A stretch of 26,217 bases of DNA from UBA1081 sp964443825 (GCA_964443825.1 CAYUEV010000025.1:1-26217), one strand, 5' to 3'. Counted from the first letter of the stretch, positions 13,921-22,935 are shown. The notes: generated by a model from the sequence alone, not told the origin. A program made the numbers and translations.

Positions 13921-15075
13921 ATGTCTAATATTATATCCGTCCTGAAAAAATTTATCAAGGGAACAGATAAAATTTTATTGGCTCTATCGATTATCCTTTC
14001 GTCGCTGGGCGTTTTGCTTGTGTCGCTCGCTACGGGCGACGTCGGGGTTTTTTCGAGGGACGCCACCGTAATGTTGGCGAGCGTTATAATGGGCGTGTTA
14101 TTAGCTCTCGCTTTATCGTCGGTCGATTACAATTTTATTTTGCGCTTGTCTCCCGTCGTCGCCGTAATGGGTCTTATTTTGATGATACTGCTGCTGACCC
14201 CGTTAGGCACGGGACCCGCCGAGCGCCCCGACGTCAGAACGTGGATTAAAATTGGCTCAAGTCTTTATTTTCAGCCGTCGGAAGTCCTAAAAGTCGCGTT
14301 TATTATCACGTTTTCAAGTCATCTCGACGTTGTAAGAGATAAAATAAATTCGCCAAAAACGTTCCTTTTTTTACTTATTCACGCGGCTGTACCGATAGGG
14401 CTTGTCGGTCTTTCGGGCGACTTAGGCTCGGCTCTTGTGTTTATTTTTATATTCGTGGCGATGATTTGGGCGGCGGGGCTTAATATTAGGTATTTCCTCG
14501 GCGGTGCGGCGGTAGTCGCCGTTTTGGTGCCTTTAGCGTGGAGATACCTTTTAGGTGATATTCAAAAAAACAGAATAAGAGCGCTAATAGACCCGGAGTC
14601 TTACCCCGATATAATTTATCAGCAGGAGATGGGCTTAAGGGCGATAAGAGAGGGCGGATTTTTCGGAAACGGAATATTTAGTCCAAATTCCCCCGGAAGA
14701 GATATTCCCGCCTCGGAAACCGACATGATATTTTGCGTTTTAGCGCGGGTTTTCGGGCTTTTGGGGTGCGTTATCGTAATACTTCTCTTCATTCTTCTCA
14801 TCGTAAGAATTTTTAAAACCGGCAGAAAATCAGCCGACCCCGTAGCGATTTTTTTATCTTCGGGAGTAGCCGCGCTTCTCGCCTCTCAAATAATAATAAA
14901 CATAGGAATGTGCCTTAAAATTTTCCCCGTAATAGGAATAACTCTTCCTTTTTTATCGGCGGGAGGGTCGTCTAATCTGTGCGTTTATTTAGGCGTTGGC
15001 GTAGTTTTAAGTATCTACCGCTACGGCGAGGAAGAACGGGAAATTGTTGATTTTGTTTATAAAACCGGCGCTTAG
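13921..15075 (+). CDS. rodA: SEDS-family peptidoglycan glycosyltransferase (RodA/FtsW type)
   Basis: A 384-residue integral membrane protein with about ten hydrophobic segments. The motif QPSEVLKVAFI (about residues 118-128), GLSGDLGSALVFIFIF (about 165-180) with the conserved Asp, and the C-terminal PVIGITLPFLSAGGSSNL (about 340-357) are hallmarks of SEDS proteins, which polymerise lipid II with a partner class B penicillin-binding protein. The absence of a long C-terminal tail favours RodA over FtsW, but SpoVE-like paralogues exist in spore formers, so the symbol is provisional. No strong ribosome site is visible before the ATG. No penicillin-binding protein gene is adjacent. Confidence 0.8.
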   Translation: MSNIISVLKKFIKGTDKILLALSIILSSLGVLLVSLATGDVGVFSRDATVMLASVIMGVLLALALSSVDYNFILRLSPVVAVMGLILMILLLTPLGTGPAERPDVRTWIKIGSSLYFQPSEVLKVAFIITFSSHLDVVRDKINSPKTFLFLLIHAAVPIGLVGLSGDLGSALVFIFIFVAMIWAAGLNIRYFLGGAAVVAVLVPLAWRYLLGDIQKNRIRALIDPESYPDIIYQQEMGLRAIREGGFFGNGIFSPNSPGRDIPASETDMIFCVLARVFGLLGCVIVILLFILLIVRIFKTGRKSADPVAIFLSSGVAALLASQIIINIGMCLKIFPVIGITLPFLSAGGSSNLCVYLGVGVVLSIYRYGEEEREIVDFVYKTGA

Positions 15076-15098
15076 AGCGTTTGCGGCGTTAAAACGTT

Positions 15099-15785
15099 AT
15101 GTATTGTCTATCTATTGAAACTTCGGCGAAAACTTGTTCCTCGGCCGTTATATCGGACGGGAAAGTTGTGTCGTATAATTATGTCGACGTAGGGCTTACT
15201 CACTCGGTAACGTCTCTTAATCTCTGCGAAAGCGTACTTTTAAGCGCGTCTTTAAGCGTAAAAGATTTGTCTTTAATAGCCGTGTCGAGCGGTCCCGGTT
15301 CTTTTACGGGGATTAGAATCGGAATAGCCGAAGCTTTGGGAATGGCGGAGGCTTATAATATCCCTTGCGCCCCCGTGTCGACTTTAAAGGCCGCGGCTTT
15401 TCCGCTTTTTTCGACGGGCGTTATAGCCGTACCCGTCATGGACGCGAGGCGGGAGAGAGTATATACGGCGGCGTTTGACTGCGCCGATAGCGAAAACGAG
15501 AGAATTTTAGAAGACGACGCCTTGCCTCTTTCGGAGTTATCGGAATTTTTACTAAAACACAATAATAAGAAAATAATTTTAATAGGCGACGGCGCCGATA
15601 TTTCTTTTGAATATTTAAAAGACAGAATTCCGGGGATTGTGAAAGCCTCTCCCGTTTATAAATACCAAAACGCCGCGTCGGTAGGACTTTTAGGCGAAAA
15701 AATGTTTTTAGAAAATAAAACGATCCCGCCCCGCGAACTAAAGCCTTTTTATTTAAGGCGTCCCGGAGCGGAAAAATATAAATAA
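15099..15785 (+). CDS. tsaB: tRNA threonylcarbamoyladenosine biosynthesis protein TsaB
   Basis: A 228-residue ASKHA-fold protein that scaffolds TsaD in t6A synthesis. The start YCLSIETSAKTCSSAV is typical, and SSGPGSFTGIRIGIAEALGMA (about residues 63-83) is the family signature. PVMDARRERVYTAAFD lies near 112-127. It follows the SEDS gene by 23 bases and is followed by rpiB. The partner TsaE is encoded about 1.2 kb upstream on the other strand. Confidence 0.93.
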   Translation: MYCLSIETSAKTCSSAVISDGKVVSYNYVDVGLTHSVTSLNLCESVLLSASLSVKDLSLIAVSSGPGSFTGIRIGIAEALGMAEAYNIPCAPVSTLKAAAFPLFSTGVIAVPVMDARRERVYTAAFDCADSENERILEDDALPLSELSEFLLKHNNKKIILIGDGADISFEYLKDRIPGIVKASPVYKYQNAASVGLLGEKMFLENKTIPPRELKPFYLRRPGAEKYK

Positions 15786-15813
15786 ACGATATGCTAAAAA
15801 GGAGCGTTTTCCA

Positions 15814-16254
15814 ATGAAAATAGCGTTAGGGGCGGATCACGCGGGCTATCCTTTAAAAGAAGCGATAAAGCGTTATTTTGACGAAAAGGAAATAAAATAT
15901 TTAGACGTGGGCGTTTACGATACCAAGTCTTGCGATTACCCTGAGCAGGCCGTGAAACTTTGCGAAAAAATCACGTCCGGCGAAGCGGCTTTAGGGATAC
16001 TGTGCTGCGGCACTGGCGTCGGAATGTCTATCGCGGCAAACAAAATTAAAGGCATAAGAGCCGCCTGCTGCTCGGATTACTTCAGCGCTAAATACACAAG
16101 ACTTCACAACGACGCGAACGTTCTTTGCCTTGGAGCGAGAGTTTTAGGGGAAGGCGAAGCTTTGGAGCTGGCGGACGTATTTTTAAACACTGAGTTTTTA
16201 GGCGGAAAACATAAAAGAAGAATAGATCTTATCGCGGAACTTGAAAACAAATAA
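15814..16254 (+). CDS. rpiB: Ribose-5-phosphate isomerase B
   Basis: A 146-residue RpiB/LacAB-family sugar-phosphate isomerase interconverting ribose 5-phosphate and ribulose 5-phosphate. GADHAGYPLKE (6-16) opens the protein, Cys65 in CCGTGVGM is the predicted catalytic base, and His98 in HNDANVLCLGARV completes the active site. AAAGGAG lies about 8 bases before the ATG. Downstream transcription meets the rpmB terminator. Confidence 0.95.
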   Translation: MKIALGADHAGYPLKEAIKRYFDEKEIKYLDVGVYDTKSCDYPEQAVKLCEKITSGEAALGILCCGTGVGMSIAANKIKGIRAACCSDYFSAKYTRLHNDANVLCLGARVLGEGEALELADVFLNTEFLGGKHKRRIDLIAELENK

Positions 16255-16281
16255 AAAAAACAGCCGCGCAAAAACGCGGCT
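16253..16281 (-). terminator. rpmB terminator
   Basis: The stem AGCCGCG (16262-16268)/CGCGGCT (16275-16281) has, on the minus strand, a long T-run (16260-16253) after it. It overlaps the 3' end of convergent rpiB, whose own direction lacks a T-run. Confidence 0.8.
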
Positions 16282-16294
16282 CGATATCGAAGCT

Positions 16295-16483
16295 TTAAAC
16301 CGCTCTCGTTACTTTTCCGGAACGAAGGCAACGGCTGCACACGTGTATCCTCTTCGGAGAGCCGTTTACTATAGCTTTTACTCTCATAACGTTTGGTTTC
16401 CAAGTTCTGTTGGATCTTCTATGAGAATGAGAAACTTTGATACCGAAAGATATGTCTTTCCCGCAAATATCACATTTTGCCAA
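16295..16483 (-). CDS. rpmB: 50S ribosomal protein L28 (zinc-binding form)
   Basis: A 62-residue L28. The protein starts AKCDICGKDISFGIKVSHSH after a TTG initiator at 16483, with AGGAGG 10 bases upstream; a longer in-frame ATG frame (16579) adds 32 residues that L28 proteins do not have. CxxC (4-7) and CSRC (49-52) form the zinc-ribbon of the C+ type, which in some Bacillota is paired with zinc-free paralogues under zinc limitation. Core residues RTWKPNV and the KVTRAV end are typical. It is a single-gene transcript convergent with rpiB. Confidence 0.95.
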   Translation of the reverse strand: MAKCDICGKDISFGIKVSHSHRRSNRTWKPNVMRVKAIVNGSPKRIHVCSRCLRSGKVTRAV

Positions 16484-16606
16484 TGCTTTTGCACCTCCTG
16501 AGTAAAGTATCGAGAGGAAATAAGGCGAGCATAAAAGCGAAAATAACATTCGCCAAAAAAAGCTAAAGCTTAAAAACATGCCGCCGTCCTCTACTCTTTA
16601 ACCGTA

Positions 16607-16635
16607 ATAATATCAGAAAATATGCTTAAATGCAA
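16607..16635 (-). promoter_or_regulatory. rpmB promoter
   Basis: On the minus strand TTGCAT (16635-16630), 17 bases, TATTAT (16612-16607). The leader to the TTG start would be about 115 bases, long enough for regulation, though no known L28 leader structure is recognised. Confidence 0.6.
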
Positions 16636-16667
16636 GCTTTTTTTAAAATAGTTGAGATTTTTTTACT

Positions 16668-16723
16668 AAAAATTTAACAAAAAAATTATTTTGCTTGAAC
16701 TTTTACAAAATTGTTAAATTTTT
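16668..16723. repeat. 13-bp perfect inverted repeat upstream of recA
   Basis: AAAAATTTAACAA (16668-16680) and its exact reverse complement (16711-16723) are 30 bases apart, about 55 bases before the recA start. It is very AT-rich, so it may be a weak hairpin, paired operator halves or coincidence. No canonical Gram-positive SOS box (GAAC-4-GTTC) was found in this gap. Confidence 0.35.
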
Positions 16724-16778
16724 TGCTTGCGTTGCGCTTTAAAATAACTAAAATCATAAAACGAAAGGTATGATAATC

Positions 16779-17855
16779 TTGGCCAACAAAGAAGAGGCGC
16801 TGCAAAGCGCTATAAATCAAATAGAGAAAAAGTACGGCAAGGGCTCGATTATGCGTCTTGGCGAAAACAGCTTTATGAATATCGAGTCCATCAAAACCGG
16901 GTCGATAAGTTTAGACGCGGCGACTGGCGTCGGCGGGCTTCCAAGAGGCAGAATAGTTGAGATTTTCGGCGCGGAGTCGTCGGGTAAAACCACGTTGGCT
17001 CTTCACGTCGTGGCGGAGGCTCAAAAAGCGGGAGGCGAAGCGGCTTTTATCGACGCGGAACACGCGCTCGACCCTGATTACGCGTCAAATTTAGGCGTAG
17101 ACGTGGATTCTCTGCTCGTGTCTCAGCCGGACGACGGGGAACAGGCCCTTGAAATTGCCGAAGCTTTGGCGAGATCCGGCGCGATCGACGTTATAATAGT
17201 AGACTCCGTGGCCGCTTTAGTCCCTAAAGCCGAGATAGCGGGGGAGATGGGCGACTCTCATATGGGTCTTCACGCCAGGCTCATGAGCCAGGCTTTAAGA
17301 AAACTCACCGCCGCCGTATCGAAGTCAAATACGCTGATAATTTTTATAAATCAATTAAGAGAAAAAGTCGGCGTCCCGTTCGGCAACCCGGAAGTAACGA
17401 CGGGCGGAAGAGCTTTAAAATTTTACTCCACGATAAGAATCGAGGTAAGGCGCGGGGAACTCATTAAAAATAACGGTTCCGACGCCGCCGTGGGGGCGAA
17501 GACCAGGTGCAAAATCGTAAAAAACAAAGTAGCTCCGCCGTTTAAATCGGCGTCGTTTGACATTATGTTCGGAGAGGGTATCTCAAAGACTTCGGAGCTT
17601 GTCGATTTAGGCGTGGATTACGGCGTGTTAAACAAAAGCGGCGCGTGGTTTTCTTTAGGCGATATGCGTTTAGGGCAGGGCAGGGAGAACGCCAAAAATT
17701 ACTTTAAGGAAAACCCCGAATTGGCAAACGAGGTGGAGGAAAAAATACGAGAGGCGATAAGAAATTCGTCGTCTAAAAGCGACTCTCCTAAAGCCCCTAA
17801 AGCGCCTGATTCGGGAGATTCGCTGTCGGTTATGGTAGAGGACGAGTTCGAGTAA
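16779..17855 (+). CDS. recA: Recombinase RecA
   Basis: A 358-residue DNA strand-exchange ATPase central to recombinational repair and LexA cleavage. Walker A is GAESSGKTT (64-72), Walker B lies in VIIVDSVAAL, and NQLREKVGVPFGNPE with GGRALKFYS forms the DNA-binding loop 2 region. The acidic end VEDEFE is typical. Start TTG at 16779 is preferred: AAAGG lies 10 bases before it and the product then begins MANKEEAL as homologues do; the ATG at 16770 is only one base from that ribosome site. recX follows by about 20 bases. Confidence 0.97.
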   Translation: MANKEEALQSAINQIEKKYGKGSIMRLGENSFMNIESIKTGSISLDAATGVGGLPRGRIVEIFGAESSGKTTLALHVVAEAQKAGGEAAFIDAEHALDPDYASNLGVDVDSLLVSQPDDGEQALEIAEALARSGAIDVIIVDSVAALVPKAEIAGEMGDSHMGLHARLMSQALRKLTAAVSKSNTLIIFINQLREKVGVPFGNPEVTTGGRALKFYSTIRIEVRRGELIKNNGSDAAVGAKTRCKIVKNKVAPPFKSASFDIMFGEGISKTSELVDLGVDYGVLNKSGAWFSLGDMRLGQGRENAKNYFKENPELANEVEEKIREAIRNSSSKSDSPKAPKAPDSGDSLSVMVEDEFE

Positions 17856-17876
17856 TCGTAAAATAAATTAAAAGGC

Positions 17877-18506
17877 GTGGTCGGTATAAAAATTACAGCG
17901 GAGCCCGGGAAAAACGGCAAGACAAACGTCTTCGCGGACGGGGAATTCGAGTTTTCCGTAGAATCTTCAATTTGGTACGAATTAGGCGTTCTTAACGAAA
18001 GCGAAATAAGCGAAGAAGAATTTTCTAAAATAAAATTGTCGTCAGAAAAAAGAAAAGCTTACGACAAGGCTTTAAGACTTCTTACCAACAGAGCTTGCTC
18101 CGAAAAAGAACTTTACAATAAACTTATTTTAAAGTTTTCGCCCGAAGCTTCCGATTACGCTATAAATAAATGCAAAGAGCTGGGGTTCTTAGACGACCGT
18201 GAATTTTCGGAAAAGTACGCCCGCCAACTGATGAAAAACAAAAAATACGCTCCAAAGAGAATAAGACAGGAGCTTTACAATAAAGGCGTTAAGCGTGAAA
18301 TTGTAGAAGACGCGCTTAATAATCTGGATTTTGACGCAAAAAATTCCATAAAAGAAATTATAGATAAAAAATACGCCGATTCGGTTCACGACGAAAAAGG
18401 ATTAAAAAGAACGGCGGCGGCTCTCGTCCGCATGGGATATGGTTTCAGCGATATAAAATCATCGCTTAAAGAGTATTTAAACGGGGAAGAAAATTATGAG
18501 TATTAA
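17877..18506 (+). CDS. recX: Regulatory protein RecX
   Basis: A 209-residue helical RecX-family protein that modulates RecA filaments. Repeated three-helix motifs are visible, for example KALRLLTNRACSEKELYNKL and YARQLMKNKKYAPKRIRQELYNKG, followed by a third near the C-terminus (ALVRMGYGFSDIKSSL). A GTG at 17877 is the only reasonable initiator in the frame, but AAAAGG lies just one base before it, so the exact start is uncertain. It sits directly after recA, and its end overlaps the rimO start by 11 bases. Confidence 0.93.
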   Translation: MVGIKITAEPGKNGKTNVFADGEFEFSVESSIWYELGVLNESEISEEEFSKIKLSSEKRKAYDKALRLLTNRACSEKELYNKLILKFSPEASDYAINKCKELGFLDDREFSEKYARQLMKNKKYAPKRIRQELYNKGVKREIVEDALNNLDFDAKNSIKEIIDKKYADSVHDEKGLKRTAAALVRMGYGFSDIKSSLKEYLNGEENYEY

Positions 18507-19821
18507 AATAGGATTCGTATCTTTGGGCTGCCCTAAAAACCAGGTCGACGCCGAACTTATGCTTAACAAGCTCACGTCGAAAGGATATGAGATTACCGAC
18601 GTGGTATATGAAGCGGACGTTGTGATAATTAACACTTGCGGCTTCATTGAGGACGCTAAAAAGGAGTCTATCGACAATATCCTTGAAGTCGCCGAAATGA
18701 AAAAAGACGGCGGCATTAAAAAAATTATCGTCACGGGCTGCCTTGCCGAACGGTATAAGTACGAAATTAAAAAGGAAATACCCGAAGTCGACGGCGTGGC
18801 GGGCTTGGGCGCGAACGGCGATATAGCGGAGATTGTTGATAAAATAGTAAACGGCGAAGATATAGAAACTTTCCCCAATAAAGAAAATCTCCCTCTTACG
18901 GGCGACAGGCTCTTAACTACCCCTGATTACTGGGCATACCTTAAAATAGCCGACGGATGCTCAAATCACTGTTCTTACTGCGCGATACCTTTAATAAGAG
19001 GGGAATTTCGCTCAAGACCGTTAGAAGACGTCGTAAGCGAAGCCGAAACTTTAGCCAAAAAAGGCGTAAAAGAACTTATTGTCATAGCTCAGGATACCAC
19101 CCGATACGGTCTTGATTTATACGGCGATCTTATGCTTCCAAAGCTCTTAAAGGCGCTCGAAAATATAGAGGGCGTCAGGTGGATAAGACTTCTCTACTGC
19201 TACCCCGACAGGATAACGGACGAGCTTATTGACACAATTAAAAATTCTAAAAAAATTCTTCATTACATGGACATACCTTTACAGCACGCCGACGAAAGAA
19301 TTTTAAAGATGATGAACAGAACGGGAGATTACGAGTCCCTTTCCCGTCTTATTTTAAAGTTAAGAGAAGAAATACCCGATATAATATTAAGAACCACTTT
19401 TATAGCGGGTTTTCCGGGAGAGGACGAAGACGCGTTTAACGCCCTTTCAAAATTTGTGGACGATATGGCGTTCGACAGGATGGGGTGCTTTTCTTATTCG
19501 CCTGAAGAGGGGACCAAGGCTTACCTTATGGAGGATCAGGTTCCCGACGACGTTAAAAAAGAGAGAACCGAAATTATCAACGAGCAGCAGCGCGACATAT
19601 TTATAAATAAGCAAAAACAGTATATAGGAACAGTCCAAAAATGTATAGTCGAGGGCTACGACGCGTACACCGACAGCTATTTCGGAAGGACTTGGATGGA
19701 CGCTCCGGAAATCGACTCCGTAATATACTTTACGGGCAAGGGCGATTACGACGAGGGAGATATTGTGGACGTGGAAATTTTTGACACGAACGAGTATGAT
19801 TTTATGGGGGAAATTGTCTAA
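18496..19821 (+). CDS. rimO: Ribosomal protein S12 methylthiotransferase RimO
   Basis: A 441-residue radical-SAM methylthiotransferase that adds a methylthio group to an Asp of ribosomal protein S12. The N-terminal UPF0004 cluster ligands are Cys12 (SLGCPKN), Cys48 (NTCGF) and Cys82 (GCLAERY). The radical SAM triad is Cys155, Cys159 and Cys162 in GCSNHCSYC. A C-terminal TRAM domain follows (about 375-441). SLGCPKNQVDAE favours RimO over MiaB. The ATG follows GGGGAAG and lies inside the recX end. Confidence 0.95.
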   Translation: MSIKIGFVSLGCPKNQVDAELMLNKLTSKGYEITDVVYEADVVIINTCGFIEDAKKESIDNILEVAEMKKDGGIKKIIVTGCLAERYKYEIKKEIPEVDGVAGLGANGDIAEIVDKIVNGEDIETFPNKENLPLTGDRLLTTPDYWAYLKIADGCSNHCSYCAIPLIRGEFRSRPLEDVVSEAETLAKKGVKELIVIAQDTTRYGLDLYGDLMLPKLLKALENIEGVRWIRLLYCYPDRITDELIDTIKNSKKILHYMDIPLQHADERILKMMNRTGDYESLSRLILKLREEIPDIILRTTFIAGFPGEDEDAFNALSKFVDDMAFDRMGCFSYSPEEGTKAYLMEDQVPDDVKKERTEIINEQQRDIFINKQKQYIGTVQKCIVEGYDAYTDSYFGRTWMDAPEIDSVIYFTGKGDYDEGDIVDVEIFDTNEYDFMGEIV

Positions 19822-19848
19822 ACTCTAATTTACGGCAAGATTTTTATT

Positions 19849-20412
19849 ATGAATTTACCTAATAAACTTACGATAATAAGAATAATATTAACGCCTGTTT
19901 TCCTTTTTCTGTTTACTTGCGATTTTGTGCCGCATCACGGAATTTTCGCGCTTATTGTGTTCGTTACGGCGGTGGCGACTGATTTCGCGGACGGAAAAAT
20001 AGCGAGAAGCCAGGGAATAGTTACAAATTTTGGAAAAATAGCCGACCCTATAGCCGATAAAATTCTCACAACCGCCGCCCTTTTAGGCTTTATGAAGTTA
20101 AACCTTTGCAATATATGGGTGATTTTAGTAGTGTTAGCGAGAGAATTTACCGTGTCCGCCATAAGGATTGTCGCCGCTTCTCAAGGAGAAGTCGTCCCCG
20201 CCAATATTTTCGGCAAAATTAAAACCGCGTCGCAAATGATTTTTTCAACGATTCTTCTCGTTTTAATAGCCGTATGTTATGAGTTCGGAACCGACGTTTC
20301 GGCGCTTTCGACGCTTTCAAACACTTTAATGTGGATTATAGCGGCTTTAACCGCGGCGTCGGGAGCAGTTTATATAAACGACAGTCGAAAAGTTATTGAT
20401 TTCACTAAATAG
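19849..20412 (+). CDS. pgsA: CDP-diacylglycerol-glycerol-3-phosphate 3-phosphatidyltransferase
   Basis: A 187-residue membrane enzyme of the CDP-alcohol phosphotransferase family, making phosphatidylglycerol phosphate. The full motif D-x2-DG-x2-AR-x8-G-x3-D-x3-D is present with Asp45, Asp48, Gly49, Ala52, Arg53, Gly62, Asp66 and Asp70. NKLTIIRIILTPVFLF at the N-terminus is typical of PgsA, and several further hydrophobic helices follow. It lies 27 bases after rimO in the conserved recA-recX-rimO-pgsA run. The ribosome site is weak. Confidence 0.95.
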   Translation: MNLPNKLTIIRIILTPVFLFLFTCDFVPHHGIFALIVFVTAVATDFADGKIARSQGIVTNFGKIADPIADKILTTAALLGFMKLNLCNIWVILVVLAREFTVSAIRIVAASQGEVVPANIFGKIKTASQMIFSTILLVLIAVCYEFGTDVSALSTLSNTLMWIIAALTAASGAVYINDSRKVIDFTK

Positions 20413-20417
20413 TAAAT

Positions 20418-21440
20418 ATGAGTTCTCTTGTAAATGAAATTGCCGAAAATTCCAAGAAATCAAAACGAAATATTCCGACCGGAGCTATTGTCGGCAACGG
20501 GACGTTAATCGCGTTTCTTACGGTTGAGAACTCGTCCGTCGTAATAAGGATTTTTGACAGAACTTTTAAAAAATACGATAAATCGAACCCTGACGGCAAA
20601 GTTATAGAATCCTTACGATTTGTTATAGACGGTCTTAATTTAGATAAGTTTACCATTAAAGAAGAATTCTCAAAGGGTTTAGCGACTTTTGAACGCCCGG
20701 GCGTTTCGGTCGTTTTATTTATCCCGCCTTATAAAAATATCGCCTATATAGAGATAAGCGTTTCAGACGACGGTAAATTTCCGGAAACTAAAATAGAAAC
20801 TGCGGAAGAGCGCGGCGTGGACGATTATTATTGCTCTTTCGACGACTTTAAATGGATACTAAGAAAAATCAACGGCAAAAGCTTAAAAGAAGACATTACC
20901 TGCAAAACGCTTTTCCTTAAAAATTCTCAAGACTGTAAAAAAGCGAGATTTTCATTGTCTTTCGCGTCTTTAGACGAAAAAAAATCTTCCGAAGGGAGCA
21001 GTATAAAATTATCGCTTCTTTCAGATTATTATGAGGATAAAAAAATCACGGCTTTATACAAAAGAAACTTTTTTAAAAATTACGGCGTAAAGTTCACGGT
21101 TAAAGAATTGGAAAGAGCGTATAACGGAAGCATTTATAATTACGACTGTGTTTACGGCGGAGCTATCGATTTTAAAAACATCGCCGTTCCCAAAAAATAC
21201 TCGAAATCCTCTCTCAGGTTTAAATACTTAAAAAAACGCCGCTTTAAAGACGAAAACTCATGGGAGTATTTTTTAGCTTTAACCGACGCGGGATTTAAGA
21301 ATGAGTTCATTGTTAAAAAATTGTCGAAGACCGTTAAAAGTTTTTTGCTTCCCAATATGGTTTTTGACCATCCGAGGGCGTTTTACGAATATTTAACGGT
21401 CGTCCCATACGTTATAAATAAGGAAATATCGGGATCTTGA
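20418..21440 (+). CDS. Hypothetical cytoplasmic protein downstream of pgsA
   Basis: A 340-residue protein that I do not recognise. It has no signal peptide, membrane helix or Cys motif, is rich in Lys, Phe, Tyr and Ser, and has a Lys/Arg-rich C-terminal third (LRFKYLKKRRFKDENSWEYF). It alternates short beta-like segments (TLIAFLTVENSSVVIRIFD; VSVVLFIPPYKNIAYIEISV) with charged loops. It starts five bases after the pgsA stop without a clear ribosome site, implying coupling, and ends in overlap with the frame leading into trpB2. Base use is like its neighbours, so it seems a native gene. Function unknown. Confidence 0.7.
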   Translation: MSSLVNEIAENSKKSKRNIPTGAIVGNGTLIAFLTVENSSVVIRIFDRTFKKYDKSNPDGKVIESLRFVIDGLNLDKFTIKEEFSKGLATFERPGVSVVLFIPPYKNIAYIEISVSDDGKFPETKIETAEERGVDDYYCSFDDFKWILRKINGKSLKEDITCKTLFLKNSQDCKKARFSLSFASLDEKKSSEGSSIKLSLLSDYYEDKKITALYKRNFFKNYGVKFTVKELERAYNGSIYNYDCVYGGAIDFKNIAVPKKYSKSSLRFKYLKKRRFKDENSWEYFLALTDAGFKNEFIVKKLSKTVKSFLLPNMVFDHPRAFYEYLTVVPYVINKEISGS

Positions 21441-21499
21441 ATCGCGAATTGAGGACTAAAGCGAGAAGTTCCCGAAAAAAAATAAAAGGAGAGCGAACA

Positions 21500-22885
21500 A
21501 TGTCAAAAAGAAACGACGTACCTTACAGAAACAATCTTCCCGAAAACTTGATCCCAAGGCAGTGGCTCAATATAAGAGCCTTTATGAAAGAAAAGACGCC
21601 CCCTCTTATTAACCCCGGTACTTTAAAACCGTGCGGCGTAAGCGATCTCGAGCCCGTTTTTTGCACGGAACTCGCGAAGCAAGAACTTGACGACACGACC
21701 CCTTATATCGATATTCCCGAAGAAATTTACAATTTCTACAAAATGTACAGACCTTCGCCCTTAATCAGGGCTTATTGTCTTGAAAAAGAGCTTGACACGC
21801 CCGCGAGAATTTATTATAAATTTGAGGGCAACAACACGTCGGGGTCTCATAAACTAAACTCGGCGATAGCGCAGGTTTATTACGCTAAAAAGCAGGGGCT
21901 GAAAGGGCTCACGACCGAAACCGGCGCCGGTCAATGGGGAACTGCTCTCTCCATGGCGTGCGCCTATTTCCATATGCCTCTTACGGTTTACATGGTAAGA
22001 GGCTCTTACGATCAAAAGCCGCACAGGAAGACGGTCATGCGCACATTTGGCGCGGAAGTCGTCCCAAGCCCCAGCAGAACGACTAAAGTCGGAAGCGAAA
22101 TTTTAGATAAATACGGCGACGACTGCACGGGTTCTTTAGGCTGCGCTATATCCGAAGCCGTTGAAAAGGCGGTTACGGGCGACAAAATAAGATATGTTTT
22201 AGGTTCCGTTTTAAATCAGGTGCTGCTTCATCAGTCCGTAATAGGGATAGAATCAAGAACGGCCATGCAAATGTACGACGAATACCCCGATATAATTATA
22301 GGATGCACCGGCGGCGGCTCCAACTTAGGCGGTTTAATAGCCCCGTTTGTAAGAGATAAATTACAAGGCAAGGCCGACCCGTACTTTATCGCGGTAGAAC
22401 CCGCCTCATGCCCCTCTCTCACAAGAGGCAGATATGTTTACGACTTTTGCGACACGGGCAAAGTAACTCCTCTCGCTAAAATGTACACTTTGGGAAGCGG
22501 TTTTATCCCGTCCCCGAACCACGCCGGAGGCTTAAGATACCACGGCATGTCGCCGATAATCTCAAAGCTTTACCACGACGGAATTCTTGACGAGGCGCGG
22601 TCTTATGAGCAGACTAAAGTGTTTGAGGCCGCGACGTACTTTAGCAAATGCGAGGGAATCCTTCCCGCTCCCGAATCGTCCCACGCTATAAAAGCCGCTA
22701 TAGACGAGGCTGTAAAGTGCAGGGAAACGGGCAAGGAAAAGACCATACTCTTTGGTCTTACCGGCACGGGATATTTCGATATGACAGCTTACGCGTCATA
22801 CGACGACGGGACTATGAGCGACTATATCCCGACCGACGCGGACTTAGAAAAGGCGTTTAGCGAAATTCCCGATTTCGGAGTGTAA
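21500..22885 (+). CDS. TrpB2-type tryptophan synthase beta chain
   Basis: A 461-residue PLP enzyme of the fold-type II family. ATG 21500 is chosen because AAAGGAGAG lies 8 bases upstream; an in-frame ATG at 21437 would add 21 atypical residues. Lys118 in GSHKLN should bind PLP, Glu140 in TETGAGQWG is the predicted catalytic acid, and the glycine-rich phosphate loop is GCTGGGSNLGG. Length, the N-terminal extension and the motifs place it with TrpB2 (long form) rather than the TrpA-partnered TrpB1. No trpA is adjacent, so it may condense free indole with serine or salvage indole. Confidence 0.92.
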   Translation: MSKRNDVPYRNNLPENLIPRQWLNIRAFMKEKTPPLINPGTLKPCGVSDLEPVFCTELAKQELDDTTPYIDIPEEIYNFYKMYRPSPLIRAYCLEKELDTPARIYYKFEGNNTSGSHKLNSAIAQVYYAKKQGLKGLTTETGAGQWGTALSMACAYFHMPLTVYMVRGSYDQKPHRKTVMRTFGAEVVPSPSRTTKVGSEILDKYGDDCTGSLGCAISEAVEKAVTGDKIRYVLGSVLNQVLLHQSVIGIESRTAMQMYDEYPDIIIGCTGGGSNLGGLIAPFVRDKLQGKADPYFIAVEPASCPSLTRGRYVYDFCDTGKVTPLAKMYTLGSGFIPSPNHAGGLRYHGMSPIISKLYHDGILDEARSYEQTKVFEAATYFSKCEGILPAPESSHAIKAAIDEAVKCRETGKEKTILFGLTGTGYFDMTAYASYDDGTMSDYIPTDADLEKAFSEIPDFGV

Positions 22886-22899
22886 AAACAATATTAAAG

Positions 22900-22933
22900 T
22901 ATCCGCCCAAAGCAAAAAAGGCGGATATTTTCT
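22900..22933 (+). terminator. Terminator after the TrpB2 gene
   Basis: The stem TATCCGCC (22900-22907)/GGCGGATA (22920-22927), a 12-base A-rich loop, then TTTTCTT. Confidence 0.8.
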
Positions 22934-22935
22934 TA

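Noticed and set aside
16484..16579. N-terminal extension of L28 from an ATG at 16579
   Set aside because: L28 proteins begin at AKCDICGK; AGGAGG is correctly placed for the TTG at 16483.
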